From: Edaphochlamys debaryana
Lineage: Eukaryota > Chlorophyta > Chlorophyceae > Chlamydomonadales
Direction: 5' to 3'
Assembly (NCBI GenBank): GCA_016858145.1
Contig: JAEHOE010000088.1
Coordinates: 372,001 to 436,000, forward strand
Length of the DNA: 64,000 bases
Shown here: positions 12,301 through 21,830 of the stretch, one piece after another
How the letters are laid out: every line of letters starts with the position of its first letter
How positions within the stretch are numbered: the first letter of the stretch is position 1
Translations under genes and position numbers: made by a program
Notes under the pieces: model-generated
What the model was told of the DNA's origin: nothing
Seen by the model: the letters and a program-made list of their open reading frames with translations, nothing else
Databases searched by the model: none

Positions 12301-13263
12301 CCCCGAGGCTGCCACCTTCCACCTCTCAGACAAGGCGAGGGGTGGGGTGGATGGGGCGAAGCTGGGGGGGATGGCAGGGCAAGGTACCGGTACCAGAGCC
12401 GGTATTCGGGCACCTCTCCGGCAAGGCAACAGGATGGGGAGAAGAGGCGAGGGCAACACCCGCACGCTGATGCGCCCCCCCCCCCGCCCTCATCCACTCC
12501 ATCCCGCCCGGTCGCCGCTCCCTCGCCCTCCCTTGACCTGCGCACCCCCCCCCTCTCCCCCCCCCCTCCACACACACACACACAAACCCTCCACCCCCCT
12601 CCAGGAGCTGGCCCTGATCAGCAAGCGCGGGGGCAAGTGGCGGGGCGGGGGGCCGGAGGTCAACATCGTGTACGGCAACGTGGAGTGCAGGTGGGGGGGG
12701 GGGGGGGGGGAAAGGGGGCAACGACGAAGCGAATGGATGAGGTTGAGGGTGGGTGAGGGAGGGGGCTTGGAACGGGGTGCGCAGGCAGGGGGGTCTGACC
12801 ACGGATTAAGGGTGGGGGTCCCACGGCGACGTGGAGTGCAGGGGGAGGGGGAGGGGGAGGGGGAGGGGGGCTGGGTCATGATGCGCGGGCATGAAGAAGC
12901 AGGGGTCAAGGGAAGGGGTGCGCGGCCACGTGGAATGAGGGTGGCGCGGAGCGGCAGAGGGGGTGACGTTGTGGAGGGGGGGGGCAGGGAGGCCAGGGTG
13001 GGCCGACCAGAGCCGGAAGACCTCGCAAAGAGGTCCGTCTCTCAGGCCTTAGCGTCAATGCCCCCGTCACTCGTCTGAATCCTCCTTGCGCCGGGTCCCG
13101 CCCCCCTCCCCCGGTGGGGGGGGTCCCCCCTCCCCCCCCTGTCAGGTGCGAGACGGACATCTTCACAGCCCTGGGTCTGGACTACGTGCCACCCCACATG
13201 CGCACATTCTGGTCTGACGACGCGCCGCTGGACCTGGAGGACGGAGAGGGGCCACACAAGTAA
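3340..13263 (+). CDS. FHA-BRCT-family X DNA polymerase (Pol lambda-like)
   Basis: Predicted nuclear gap-filling polymerase of base excision repair or end joining, 1821 aa. The 21 exons are 3340-3642, 3790-5640, 5793-5857, 5960-6125, 6359-6804, 6987-7055, 7441-7849, 8011-8157, 8405-8494, 8694-8749, 8954-8990, 9278-9316, 9464-9535, 9742-9837, 9968-10101, 10297-10396, 10736-11708, 11902-12025, 12250-12334, 12605-12690 and 13146-13263. An FHA domain (aa ~10-125, GRGPRT and SRSHCSV) resembles the PNKP/aprataxin type, which binds CK2-phosphorylated XRCC1/XRCC4. A BRCT domain (aa ~695-805) includes VTPQYLRDCLDQGRLLDP. The 8-kDa region (aa ~1100-1160) keeps the lyase-position lysine in EDKV (~K1152). 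The palm has GSYVRGSASCSDVDFI (D1281, D1283), the third aspartate in CRVDVKAY (D1699) and the YF steric motif in TYFASGLEFNRALR. The C-terminus FTALGLDYVPP matches Pol lambda. A Gly-rich insertion of ~324 aa (exon 17) sits between the catalytic aspartates. Human Pol lambda is 575 aa with no FHA. The intron after 12334 appears to be GC-AG. Confidence 0.85.
6126..6283. repeat. G-rich minisatellite (polymerase intron 4)
   Basis: About nine degenerate units of a ~17-bp motif (GGGAGGGAAGGT plus a G-run). It starts directly at the splice donor of exon 4 and could form G-quadruplexes. Confidence 0.85.
7064..7315. repeat. Pure purine microsatellite, (AGGAGGG)n (polymerase intron 6)
   Basis: About 250 bp of uninterrupted purines on the plus strand with a 7-bp unit (AGGAGGG). 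It begins within about 10 bp of the exon 6 donor. It is a strong candidate for triplex or G-quadruplex DNA. The open frames across it are artefacts of the repeat. Confidence 0.9.
8536..8568. repeat. (TTAG)n microsatellite in polymerase intron 9
   Basis: About eight tandem TTAG units with one variant (TTCG). Confidence 0.8.
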
Positions 13264-14674
13264 CTTTTGATGTTGTATTTCTGGCAGGCCATTCCCGCCA
13301 CTAGTAGGGCTAGATACGGTATGACCGCACAGGTGACGGTAGATATGGTAGGGCCGCACAGGTGACTTTGAAGTTGGATATGTGGCCGGCACGCGCACTG
13401 TCCCCGGATTAGTAGGACGCGGACCTCTGACGGCATCTGACGGGTCTTCATGGAGACTTGGGGACCCCCTATGTACTTTTGTAGCAGGCAGTTGTGGGCT
13501 CTGGCATGGGGTAGTCGGTTAGGTACCGGGCTTGACGGTGCTTCGTGGACCCGGGGGGCGGAGGGCGGAGGACGTATGAGGGATCTCTGGTCCGTCAAGC
13601 GGAGGCGCTGTGGCGTGCAAGGGGAGAGATGGGTTCCTGTTGAATGTTGACTCAATCCCCTTAGGCCACAGCCTGCCTGAGCCAGTGCTTGCGACAAGCA
13701 GGTTCAGTCCAGGCAGGAGCCCTGGCAGGAGTGGCGTTGTGCTCTTTGTGTCCGAGCGAAACGGCTGACGGGGCGTTGATGTGTGTGGCATTGTCCGGGC
13801 CGTTGATGTGTGTGGCATTGTCTGTGGCATTGTCAGGGGCCTGCTTGGCTCGTGCGCAACCTGGGGCAGGGGCGTTGCTACAGGCAAGGCGCAGAGAAGC
13901 CCTGCACAGCCCTGCACGTCAAGCGTCGACCTGGCCGCAAAGAAGTCCCGAAGCAGGGCGTTGGTTGGGACGGGGAGGATGCGTCTGACTCTGGGAAGGG
14001 TCCGGGACGTCCGGGTGACGGTCCTGGTCCCAGGGGGCCTTCACGGTTACAGCTGTGCTCAACAGGTCGACCAAAGGCGGCGAAGTCGATGAAGGGTGGC
14101 TCTCTATACGCGGTTATGGGGCAGCCTCGGAGCACAAGTTGTGCGCAGCTACGTGCCGGGAGCACTTGAAGACCGGCCTGGAGGGGTGGACTCGCGGAAT
14201 GCCAAGCATTGCCAAGACTTCGTGGCGGGCTCAACCTTGCCGAACGCCGCTCGTATGGCAAACTCTCCTGCGTCGTGCGCAACTTGCGCTCCGTTCTGTG
14301 GCTATCACGACCAGTCGCAACCTCGGCGGGGAGCGCTGATCGCGCGAGGATGGCGCGGGCGCGTGTCGCGGGATGACCAACGCTGAGCGCCACAGAACTT
14401 GTTGTTCATTCTGCAGTGACCGCGTCTCAATGGTCAACGCCAGGGGGCAAGGGGCCAGTGCCTTTGGAACTTTGGAATGCAAGTTGTACGGCACGCGCCG
14501 CAGGGCGCAATAGGCTCGCTGGCCGCCTTGGCTAGTCCCTCTCGCCCGTGCCTTAGTGCCACCGTCGTCCTTTCTGACACCTGGTGCGTTCCCGTGACCT
14601 GCGGTGTCGTCGCCGCGCAGCTTTTTAGCCGCCCCCACCGCGCCGCGCAGGTCAGGCAGCAGTAAGCCGCAAAG
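13264..14674. other. Intergenic region between polymerase and RPS29
   Basis: No gene recognised. It holds the polymerase 3' UTR, with no TGTAA signal seen, and the RPS29 promoter. A ~29-bp imperfect tandem repeat lies at about 13314-13371 (core CCGCACAGGTGAC). Short GGCATTGT repeats lie near 13787-13830. Confidence 0.5.
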
Positions 14675-15111
14675 ATGGGCCACAACGACGTCTGGAACAG
14701 CCACCCCAAGGGCTACGGCCAGGGCTCGCGCTTCTGGTGAGCGCGATGCTGCGCCGGCGCGGGGAAGCCTCCGCCCGCTGGGCGTCGGCTCCAGAGCTGC
14801 TGCGAGGTCTCGCTAATTGTTTCTGGTTCGCTCATGCGTGCGCAGCCGGGTGTGCGGCAACAACCACGCCCTCATCCGCAAGTATGGCCTGAACATCTGC
14901 CGTCAGTGCTTCCGCGAGAAGGCCGCTGACATCGGCTTCGTCAAGGTGGGGGCGTGTGCGGGAGCGAGGTTCCTGGAATGCGGGAGCCAAGGTTCGAAGC
15001 GACCAGGCGCCCGCGACACCCCTGCTGCGCCTTTGCACCCACACCCGCACCGCTCGCTTACCTCGGCTCACCTCTTGCTCCCGCTCCCCTTGCCCCGCGC
15101 AGTACAAGTAA
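14675..15111 (+). CDS. RPS29: 40S ribosomal protein S29 (uS14)
   Basis: This is a component of the cytosolic small ribosomal subunit. It is a 56-aa protein from three exons, 14675-14736, 14846-14945 and 15103-15111. It begins [20 protein letters not shown] and ends ADIGFVKYK. Two CxxC pairs (CRVC and CRQC) form the zinc site of the family. The length is the usual one for eukaryotic S29. The terminal coding exon is only nine bases (Tyr, Lys, stop). The first intron splits the first zinc-binding cysteine codon (TG/C). Confidence 0.98.
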
Positions 15112-15146
15112 GGACCGGATTGGTCCATGTAGCTCCGAAAAGCTGC

Positions 15147-15151
15147 TGTAA
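15147..15151 (+). terminator. Candidate TGTAA poly(A) signal for RPS29
   Basis: TGTAA is the green-algal polyadenylation signal. It lies 36 bases after the RPS29 stop, which would give a very short 3' UTR. Another TGTAA lies at 16721. Confidence 0.4.
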
Positions 15152-17647
15152 GGTGCTGAGGCATAGACCTGGTCCCGGAGCCCTGTCCCCCACGAGCACA
15201 TCACGCCGGCGGTCTGCTGGCCAGGAGAACAGCCGGGAGAGCAGTGCAGGAGGCGAGCAAGCACAGGGCGACAGCTGCCGGGAGACAGGACGAGCGGCAG
15301 AGGCAGGAGGCAGCGCTGGAGAGCACCGGGCCTCGGAGCAGCGCGGGGCTGGGGTTCTGGTGGCGGCGCGACGGAAAGGAGGCAGCACCACGGAACCCGG
15401 AGAGCAGTGTCAGCCAGCAGCAGCAGAGACAGAACGGTGGGTCGGAGGAGCGGGGAGCGGGGGCTTGCGGCTGTGGACGCCTACGGCAGCTGCCCGGAGG
15501 CGGCTCGGGTTGGAGCACGAGGGCAGGCGGCGCTTGCGGAGGCGGCTGCTGGCCACGGAGCTGGCGTGCTTGCGCCGCCAGCTTTCCGTCCCTGTTGGGG
15601 GCAAGTCTACCGGCCCGCGGCTCAACGTGTGGATGGGCGGCCTCGGACGGATGCCAGGCTGCGAAGGGAGCATGGCAGGCGGCACGGAGGGTCGGAGGAG
15701 GGTCTCGAGAGCCTCGGCTCGAGGCCGGGCGTCGTCGCCGCCACCGGCCTGGGTTGCCTCTGGGGCAGGGCGGGCGCGTGTGGGGGGTGGGGTCAGTGGG
15801 CGGTCAGCGCCTGCCGCAGCAGACAGCGCAGCACGCTGCGAGGCCCAGCCCGGCGCCTACAAAGGCCCAGCTTGCCTGGTCGAAGGCCCCAGGGCCCAGA
15901 CGTTGGCCGAAGTCTCAGCCCAGCCCAGCCCCAGCGTCAGCCCGTTTAATGCGCGCTCAGCTGCATCCCCGCGTGTTGAGATGCACATTCGTCCCTCTCT
16001 GTCTACCTGCTGTCCGTTGTTCCCTGGGTTGTCGTGCTGCCGGCTGCCGCTGGCTGCGGGACTTGAGTCTGGGCCTTTCTTCTCGCCCAATACCCCGTCG
16101 AGACGGTCAGGTGCTCGCAGGGGCCATGCAGGGGGGTTTGCTGCCTCAGGGCCGTAGCCCCAATCTGTCACGCTTTAGTCCCTCGTGAGTCCCTTGCGCC
16201 AGCGCCTTCGGGTTTCGCGTGGACGTACCAGGTATATGCCAGCGTCGATAACCCGAGGGACGGTCGGGAGCAGAGCAGGTCACCAAACACAGTGCTTCGC
16301 AGCTGGACCCCGCAGTCTGGGCCCCTGTCTGTCTCAGCGCCCAACCATTGCACCAGGGGTGGCGGTGGTCCGCTGCGCTTTCGTCCAGCCCACACGGCCG
16401 AAACGAGAGGGGGACACAGGGTTAGAAGAAATCAACGAAGCGAAGCGCTTGGTTGTGGCGTAGGGCGTGTTACGCAGACTACGCAGACCTGTGGGGAGCT
16501 TACCGAGTGTTCGCCGGCGCCTGTGGAGAGGGAGGGCCCGCGAGGGCAAAGGGGCACGGAATCTCGCGGGTGGACACGCACACGAAGTTATGGAAAAGGG
16601 AGGGCGGGGACACAGGGTCCTGACGAGCCAACTGTCCGGAAGCCCCAAATGCCGGAAGCCAACTTGCTGAGCGTTAGCTCGCGGGAAGAACCGTAAGCCG
16701 TCAACCCCAGCAAGAAGCGCGTGTAAGGACCACAGCTAGAGGGCACTGGGCAACCTGCACCGCTCACGCTCAGGGCCCCTAGCCGGTTGTGTCTCCCAGC
16801 TCTCATTGTCACACTGCAGTGCATTTACCTCCTCCCGTGCAACCGGCAACCGCCCCACCCTCACTGTTCACAGTGTGCAATCCCCTGTGTCGCACCATCT
16901 GGTGCTGGCATCTGCAGTCAACAAGCTAGCCTCCCCGTCCCCAGTGCCCTTCGCTCTTACGCCGCAACCCCTGGTTGTATCATGGATTTCTTCTCATTAA
17001 TGCGGTCCTGTGCACCTCAGCACCCGCCAACGCAACAATGCACTCCGTGGCCTCACCCACCAGCCACTCATCCGACACCTTAGAACCTTGCTCATTTCAA
17101 CGACGCAGCCTGCCGCCGTGCCCTATGTCGTCCTGCACCTCAAGTCCCTGACCTTCGCTTTGTCGCTCTCTCTCTTGCGCCACCTCTCCCTCCAACTCTC
17201 CTCTCAGCAACATGTTGTGCTGCACACTTGTACTCGAACTCTCTCTGGACTGTGCACATGCATGCTTTCGTGCTGGTCCAACCTTGAGCCATGTGCGCTT
17301 CCCGCATTGCCCGTCCCACCCACCGTCCAGGGGCGTCGCCCGTGCACCCTCCTACTAGCCTCGCCCCACCCATGCGACTGCCGCTGCCCCATCCGCCCCA
17401 CACCAAGTCTGCTAGGAGACCCCACTCCCATCACTTCCTCCCCCTTCCGCAAGCCCGCGTCCGTGTCTCATCCGCCCTCTCCCGGCCTCCCCCGCTCCCA
17501 TCGCGCTCCAGCTTCCTGACTGCCGCCTTCACCGCCCGCGGGATGCGGCCTGCTGCGACCATCGGCCGACCATTGTCTAGCCAGGCGATGGGCCCAGCCA
17601 GGCCCAGGCCCAGCCGGGCCCAGCCGTCGTACCCTCAGGAGAGCTGC
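15152..17647. other. 2.5-kb stretch without a recognised gene
   Basis: Long frames are open at about 15100-16190 in several phases because stop codons are rare in GC-rich DNA. None shows a known domain. One frame around 15480-15590 encodes an Arg-rich helical stretch ([20 protein letters not shown]) that could be a remnant of a coding element. From about 16800 to 17640 the sequence is C/T-rich and looks non-coding. Confidence 0.4.
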
Positions 17648-20578
17648 TCACCGGCCTGACCCGCTGCCCTCCTGCTCCTGCTTCTTGATCGCCGCCTCCA
17701 CCGCCCGTCGCCGTGCGCGGGTGACGAGCTCCGGCAATGCGCCCAGGCCGCCAAACTCGTCCCCCCCGTCCTGATCCTCGCCGTCCTTGCCCCCATCCTT
17801 GCCCTTGCCCTTGCCGGTACCCTTGCCCTTGGCGTCGCCGCCCTTCTTGTCCGTGCTGGGCGGCCGGTCCTTGCCGCCCCGCCCGTCCTTGCCGCGGGGT
17901 GCGAAGAGCTCGATCACCCGCTCAGCCGCGCCGTCGCTGATAGGGGACTCCCACCTGGGAAGAGGAAGCAGGGGGAAAGGGGAAGCAATAGAAGAGGCGA
18001 TGGGCGGGATTGAAGGCAGACGGGGCGAGGTCGAGGGCAGGGCTGTCAGCAGGTACCAGGCGCAGGGCAGGGCGGCTGGCAGCCCCTAGTCCCGTGGCGT
18101 ACGGTGCGCCAGCCCGCTAAGCCTCAAACAGACCGCCCTGCCCAACGCCTGCCCAGTGCTACGGCCTGCAGCCCCAAGCCACCACCACCGATGCCCCTCT
18201 TAACTCTCCGCCCGCCATGCCCCATCCCGGCGGCCAGCCCCAGGCCCCACCCGGGCCCAGCCAGGCCCACCTGTCGAGCGGCCGTACCGCCTGGTCCAGG
18301 GCCCGGCTGCTCCGGAAGGACGGCACGGGCACGCCCCCGCCCTCGGCCGAGTGGGCGGCGCCGCGGCAGTTGGTTTTCCCGCCGGCGCCGTGACCCAGGC
18401 CCGGCCGGTCGTCCGATCCCCACCACCGCAGCGGCCGCAGCACGCGGCCGAGCACGTTGCCGCCGCCGTTGCCCTGAGCCGCACGCTCCCGCTCCTGCGC
18501 GTCGTACCGCTCGAATACGGCACGCAGCGTACGGCAGCCCTGTGTACGGCGGGATGGATGCGGGGGACGGGGGTGAGAGTCGGGCAGGAGAGGGCGCTGA
18601 CTGAAGGTGACGTGGCTCAGCCGCCGGCCAATGGGCTCGCCGTCTTGCAGCCTGACCCTCCAGGGCGCACTTAAGCCCATGCCTGCACGGTGTCCCCTGC
18701 AGCACGAACCGCTGGCCGGCGTGCCGTGCGCGTGTGCGGCACGGTGATCCAGGCGCAACTTGACGCTAGCACGCCGTACGCGTGCGCCGTACGCACCTGT
18801 ACGGCCTGGTAGTGGGATACCATCTTGTAAGCGGTGTAGTAGAGCGTTACGTTTGGGAAGGGCGTGAGCTGCGAGGTGTGGGGGTGGGGCGCGGGGCACC
18901 ATGGGCAAGGGCGCTGTGCGGCATACCCGGACGCGTCAAACCCCTCCCGCGAGCCATCCGCAGGCACCGTGCAGCTGCTGCTGCCGCGGCGGCCGCGGGT
19001 CAGGACAGGTGCCTCGTGACTCCTACCCGTGGTCCCTCCCCTGACTCCTCATGCGTGCCCGCCGACCGCCACGCTCCACCCACCACCCCCACCCACCACG
19101 AGGGGAAGCTGCGGGAGCGTCGCCAGCGCCCAGCCCAGCTGCATGGTGGGGAGGACATGGGGTGTTCAGGGCTGCTCGTGTAAACCAGAGAAACGGAACC
19201 GAAAGCCCGAGAACCCGAACGAAGCCCGAAGGAGGACATGGGGTGTGTGACACCAGATCTCAGTGGGCAGGCTTGCACCGGCAGCCCGGCGCACCGCCTC
19301 CCCTCCCTCCCTCGCCTCCAAGCCTGCGTTGCCGTACGGACCCCAATCTGCCAACCATCCTGCCAACCAGTACCCCCACAAAACCGCTACCCGGTTTTCC
19401 ACCCATCCCCCCCGCCTCAAACCACCCACAATGCGGCGGTTGTGGAAGTGCTCCTGCGCCAGAGCCAACCGCCGCAACCGCCGCCGTACCAACCGCTCTT
19501 TTAGGGAGGACTGGGGCGCGTGCAAGGGAGGAGGGCCGGAAGGAAGGCATTGGGGCTCATGAGCAGGGTGCGGGGGATGCGGAGCATTCTCGGCTGTGGT
19601 CTGCACTGCGGCCTATTCGCGGGCTTGGAATGCACCTTGGGGCGCTGTTCCACTGCGTCCGGGAGAGCGTCCAGCACTTCCCACTTCCCACTGGCCGACT
19701 GGTCCTATGTTTCCTGCTCACCCTCTAATATTGGCCTCCCCTCGACTCGTCGTATCCTCACCCACCCGTCATGTGCTCATGGGCGAGCAACCTCAACACC
19801 CTTCCTCAACCCCCTCTCCTCCCTCTCCTCCTCCCCTCATACCGGGTGGATGATCTCCAGGGCGCTGGGCTGCTTGGGCAGGGACTTGAGGAAGGTCTCG
19901 GTGGGGTCCTCCTGGGACAGCACCCACTGGGCCAGCCTGCAGGGGGCCGCGACGCGCCCTGTCAGAACCCCCTCTGCCGCCTAGCCGTGCGGCGGGTACC
20001 AGTACCGCATGTGTAGGCAATGATACCGGGACGCCGCTTGGGGGTCAGCGGGCCGTCACCCCGCTGCGCTCGCTTCGATGACCCCTACTCGTTCTGTCAT
20101 GTCAGCCCTAGGGGCCCTCCTCAGACGGCTAGACACCGGCGCCGGCGTAGCCCAAACGTACTGGTGCAGGCGGTGTCTGAAAGTGCCCTCATCTGCCGCC
20201 TGGATCGCTTTCCACTGCTTCTGTGTTGCGGCCTTGAACTGCGGGGGTTGAGGAGGGTGTCAAGGGGGTATGGGAAGGCGATGCAGGCGTCACAAGGAAG
20301 CGGCGGGGGGACGGGGCAGGCGCGACGGTTTGGCTTCGCCTCGGCCCTCGCGCCGGGCGTTACGCCCGAGTCTGGTGGTCCCACCCCACGCGTCTCCTCA
20401 CGTTGGCGCCAATCTCCTTGCCGAGCAGAGACGCCTTCTCCTGCAGCGTGGAGCCCTGCGTCCAATGCGCCGCTCCCCGCTCAGCTGCAGCAGCCTCCGC
20501 CGGTGTGCTTTCGGCCCATACGTGGTACAGCCAGGTCTTTTGGAAGACAGGCACGACGAGGACTTTCGCCCGTGGCAT
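17648..20578 (-). CDS. Mitochondrial K+/H+ exchange-related protein (Mit_KHE1 family)
   Basis: Predicted 371-aa protein from eight minus-strand exons: 20578-20402, 20238-20162, 19936-19843, 19510-19430, 19138-19100, 18868-18797, 18539-18271 and 17954-17648. The N-terminus KVLVVPVFQKTWLYHVWAE fits the family start. The centre holds SSLKERLVRRRLRRLALAQ and FHNRR, then a hydrophobic stretch (LGWALATLPQLPLL) and the signature PNVTLYYTAYKMVSHYQAV. These correspond to the family pattern of helix, PN-x-x-F/Y-Y and SH-x-x-A. Fungal members are linked to potassium/proton exchange at the mitochondrial inner membrane. The C-terminal ~100 residues are unusual, with a run of Lys-Gly-Asp repeats (KGKGTGKGKGKDGGKDG) that the fungal members lack as far as I know. 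The 39-base exon 5 is inferred from splice consensus and phase. The gene diverges from the small membrane-protein gene at 21084. Confidence 0.72.
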
Positions 20579-21083
20579 GCTACGCGTATATGCTAGGTCC
20601 TAGTTCAGTGGAATTCGACCATCAGAGCTGCGCGTCACCTGCTCGCAGGGCCAAAGTGAAGCGTTTTCTACAAAGGTGAGGGTGCAGTTCACTCAGAACA
20701 GGCCCGGGGAGACTGCCGCTCTTCTCAGGCCGGCCTGGTCCATGGGCCCGGATTGTCTCGGGGGGCCAGACTGGCGTCGGGCATGCCGCAGGTATGGCGC
20801 ATACTTGAACCGCCACAGCACCACTCTGCATTGCTTCTTAGATACTGACGTCTGGCGTGATCACTGGCGCTTGCGCAGGCAGTTTAGCGGACGTGCGTCA
20901 CCCCCTTTGAACCTCTCGAGAACCGCTCCAGCTCGCCTAGGCTAGTCGTGCGGGCACATCGGTACATCTCGAGTCCTTAGTCGGAGCACGGGCACCTCTC
21001 CTTGCTCAGCGCGTTGGCATTTCCAAAGGGCCACTGCAGGACGCGCCCCAGCTGCTCTCGAGGTTTCACCGCTCTCGACGGCC
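20579..21083. promoter_or_regulatory. Bidirectional intergenic region
   Basis: A 505-bp spacer between two divergent start codons (20578 minus, 21084 plus), so it probably contains both promoters. No clear TATA box is seen. Confidence 0.4.
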
Positions 21084-21830
21084 ATGGCAATCCCAGCCCC
21101 TGGTTCCGGATCCGCCTCCCGGGCACGCAAGCCCGCCACTTCCAGGACGGTGACCTGCGAAACCCCATCCGGGGTCGCTGCGGCATCGGTCGCTCCAGCC
21201 GCCGCTGACTCCAGCGTGGCGACGTCTGGCACGATGGATCTGCGCACACGCGAGGCAGTCATCGCAAATGTGCGGACGCGGCGTACCCCAACCACCTTCA
21301 CCGGGAAGCTCGTCGATAGCACGCAGCGTAACGCCTTCAGCTTCTACTGGTGAGTCGCCCCGCCATCGTGCAAGGACTCTACGGTCTGGTAGTGTAGCGG
21401 ACCTGTGAGTCGTGCTGGGTGTTGCTTGGTTGGTATCCGGGACCGCGTTTCGCTACTGCGGGCAGTGGCCTAGTGGGATCGAAGGCAGGGGGCAGGGGTC
21501 CAGAGTGGATGCCCCTGATACACACACAGCAATTCCCACCAGCCCTCCCACCAGGCGCCTGGCCCCACGTGCCCCACAGCCTTGCCCACCCCCAACAATT
21601 CTAGCTGCCTCAGCCAGCCTCAGGCCCCTTCACACTCCCACCCGCCCCCCCTTTTCTCCCACGCCTACAGCATCATGGGCGGCCCCATGCTCACGGTGGT
21701 GGAGAACCTGTGGTTCGCGCTCATGCTCTCGGTCCTGCTGGGCCTTGTCACCGTGGGTGCCTACAAGCAGCTGGGGCGGCTGGGCGTGCTCTTCGCCAAC
21801 CAGATCAGCGGCGCTGCCGCACGCATTTGA
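21084..21830 (+). CDS. Small single-membrane-span protein, paralogue A (unknown function)
   Basis: 141-aa protein from two exons, 21084-21349 and 21671-21830. The N-terminus is Ala/Ser-rich without acidic residues, possibly a transit peptide. It is followed by a charged segment (LRTREAVIANVRTRRTPT), then AFSFYCIMGGPM, a single hydrophobic helix (NLWFALMLSVLLGLVTVGAY) and the tail KQLGRLGVL. The intron interrupts the Cys codon before IMGGP. The gene at 23768 has the same exon structure, intron phase and motifs, so the two are tandem duplicates. I do not recognise the family. A TGTAA signal lies at 22496. Confidence 0.7.

Noticed and set aside
14817..16157. 446-codon open frame downstream of RPS29
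   Set aside because: Open mainly because the DNA is GC-rich. It overlaps the RPS29 exons in another phase, has no recognisable domain, and parallel frames are equally open.
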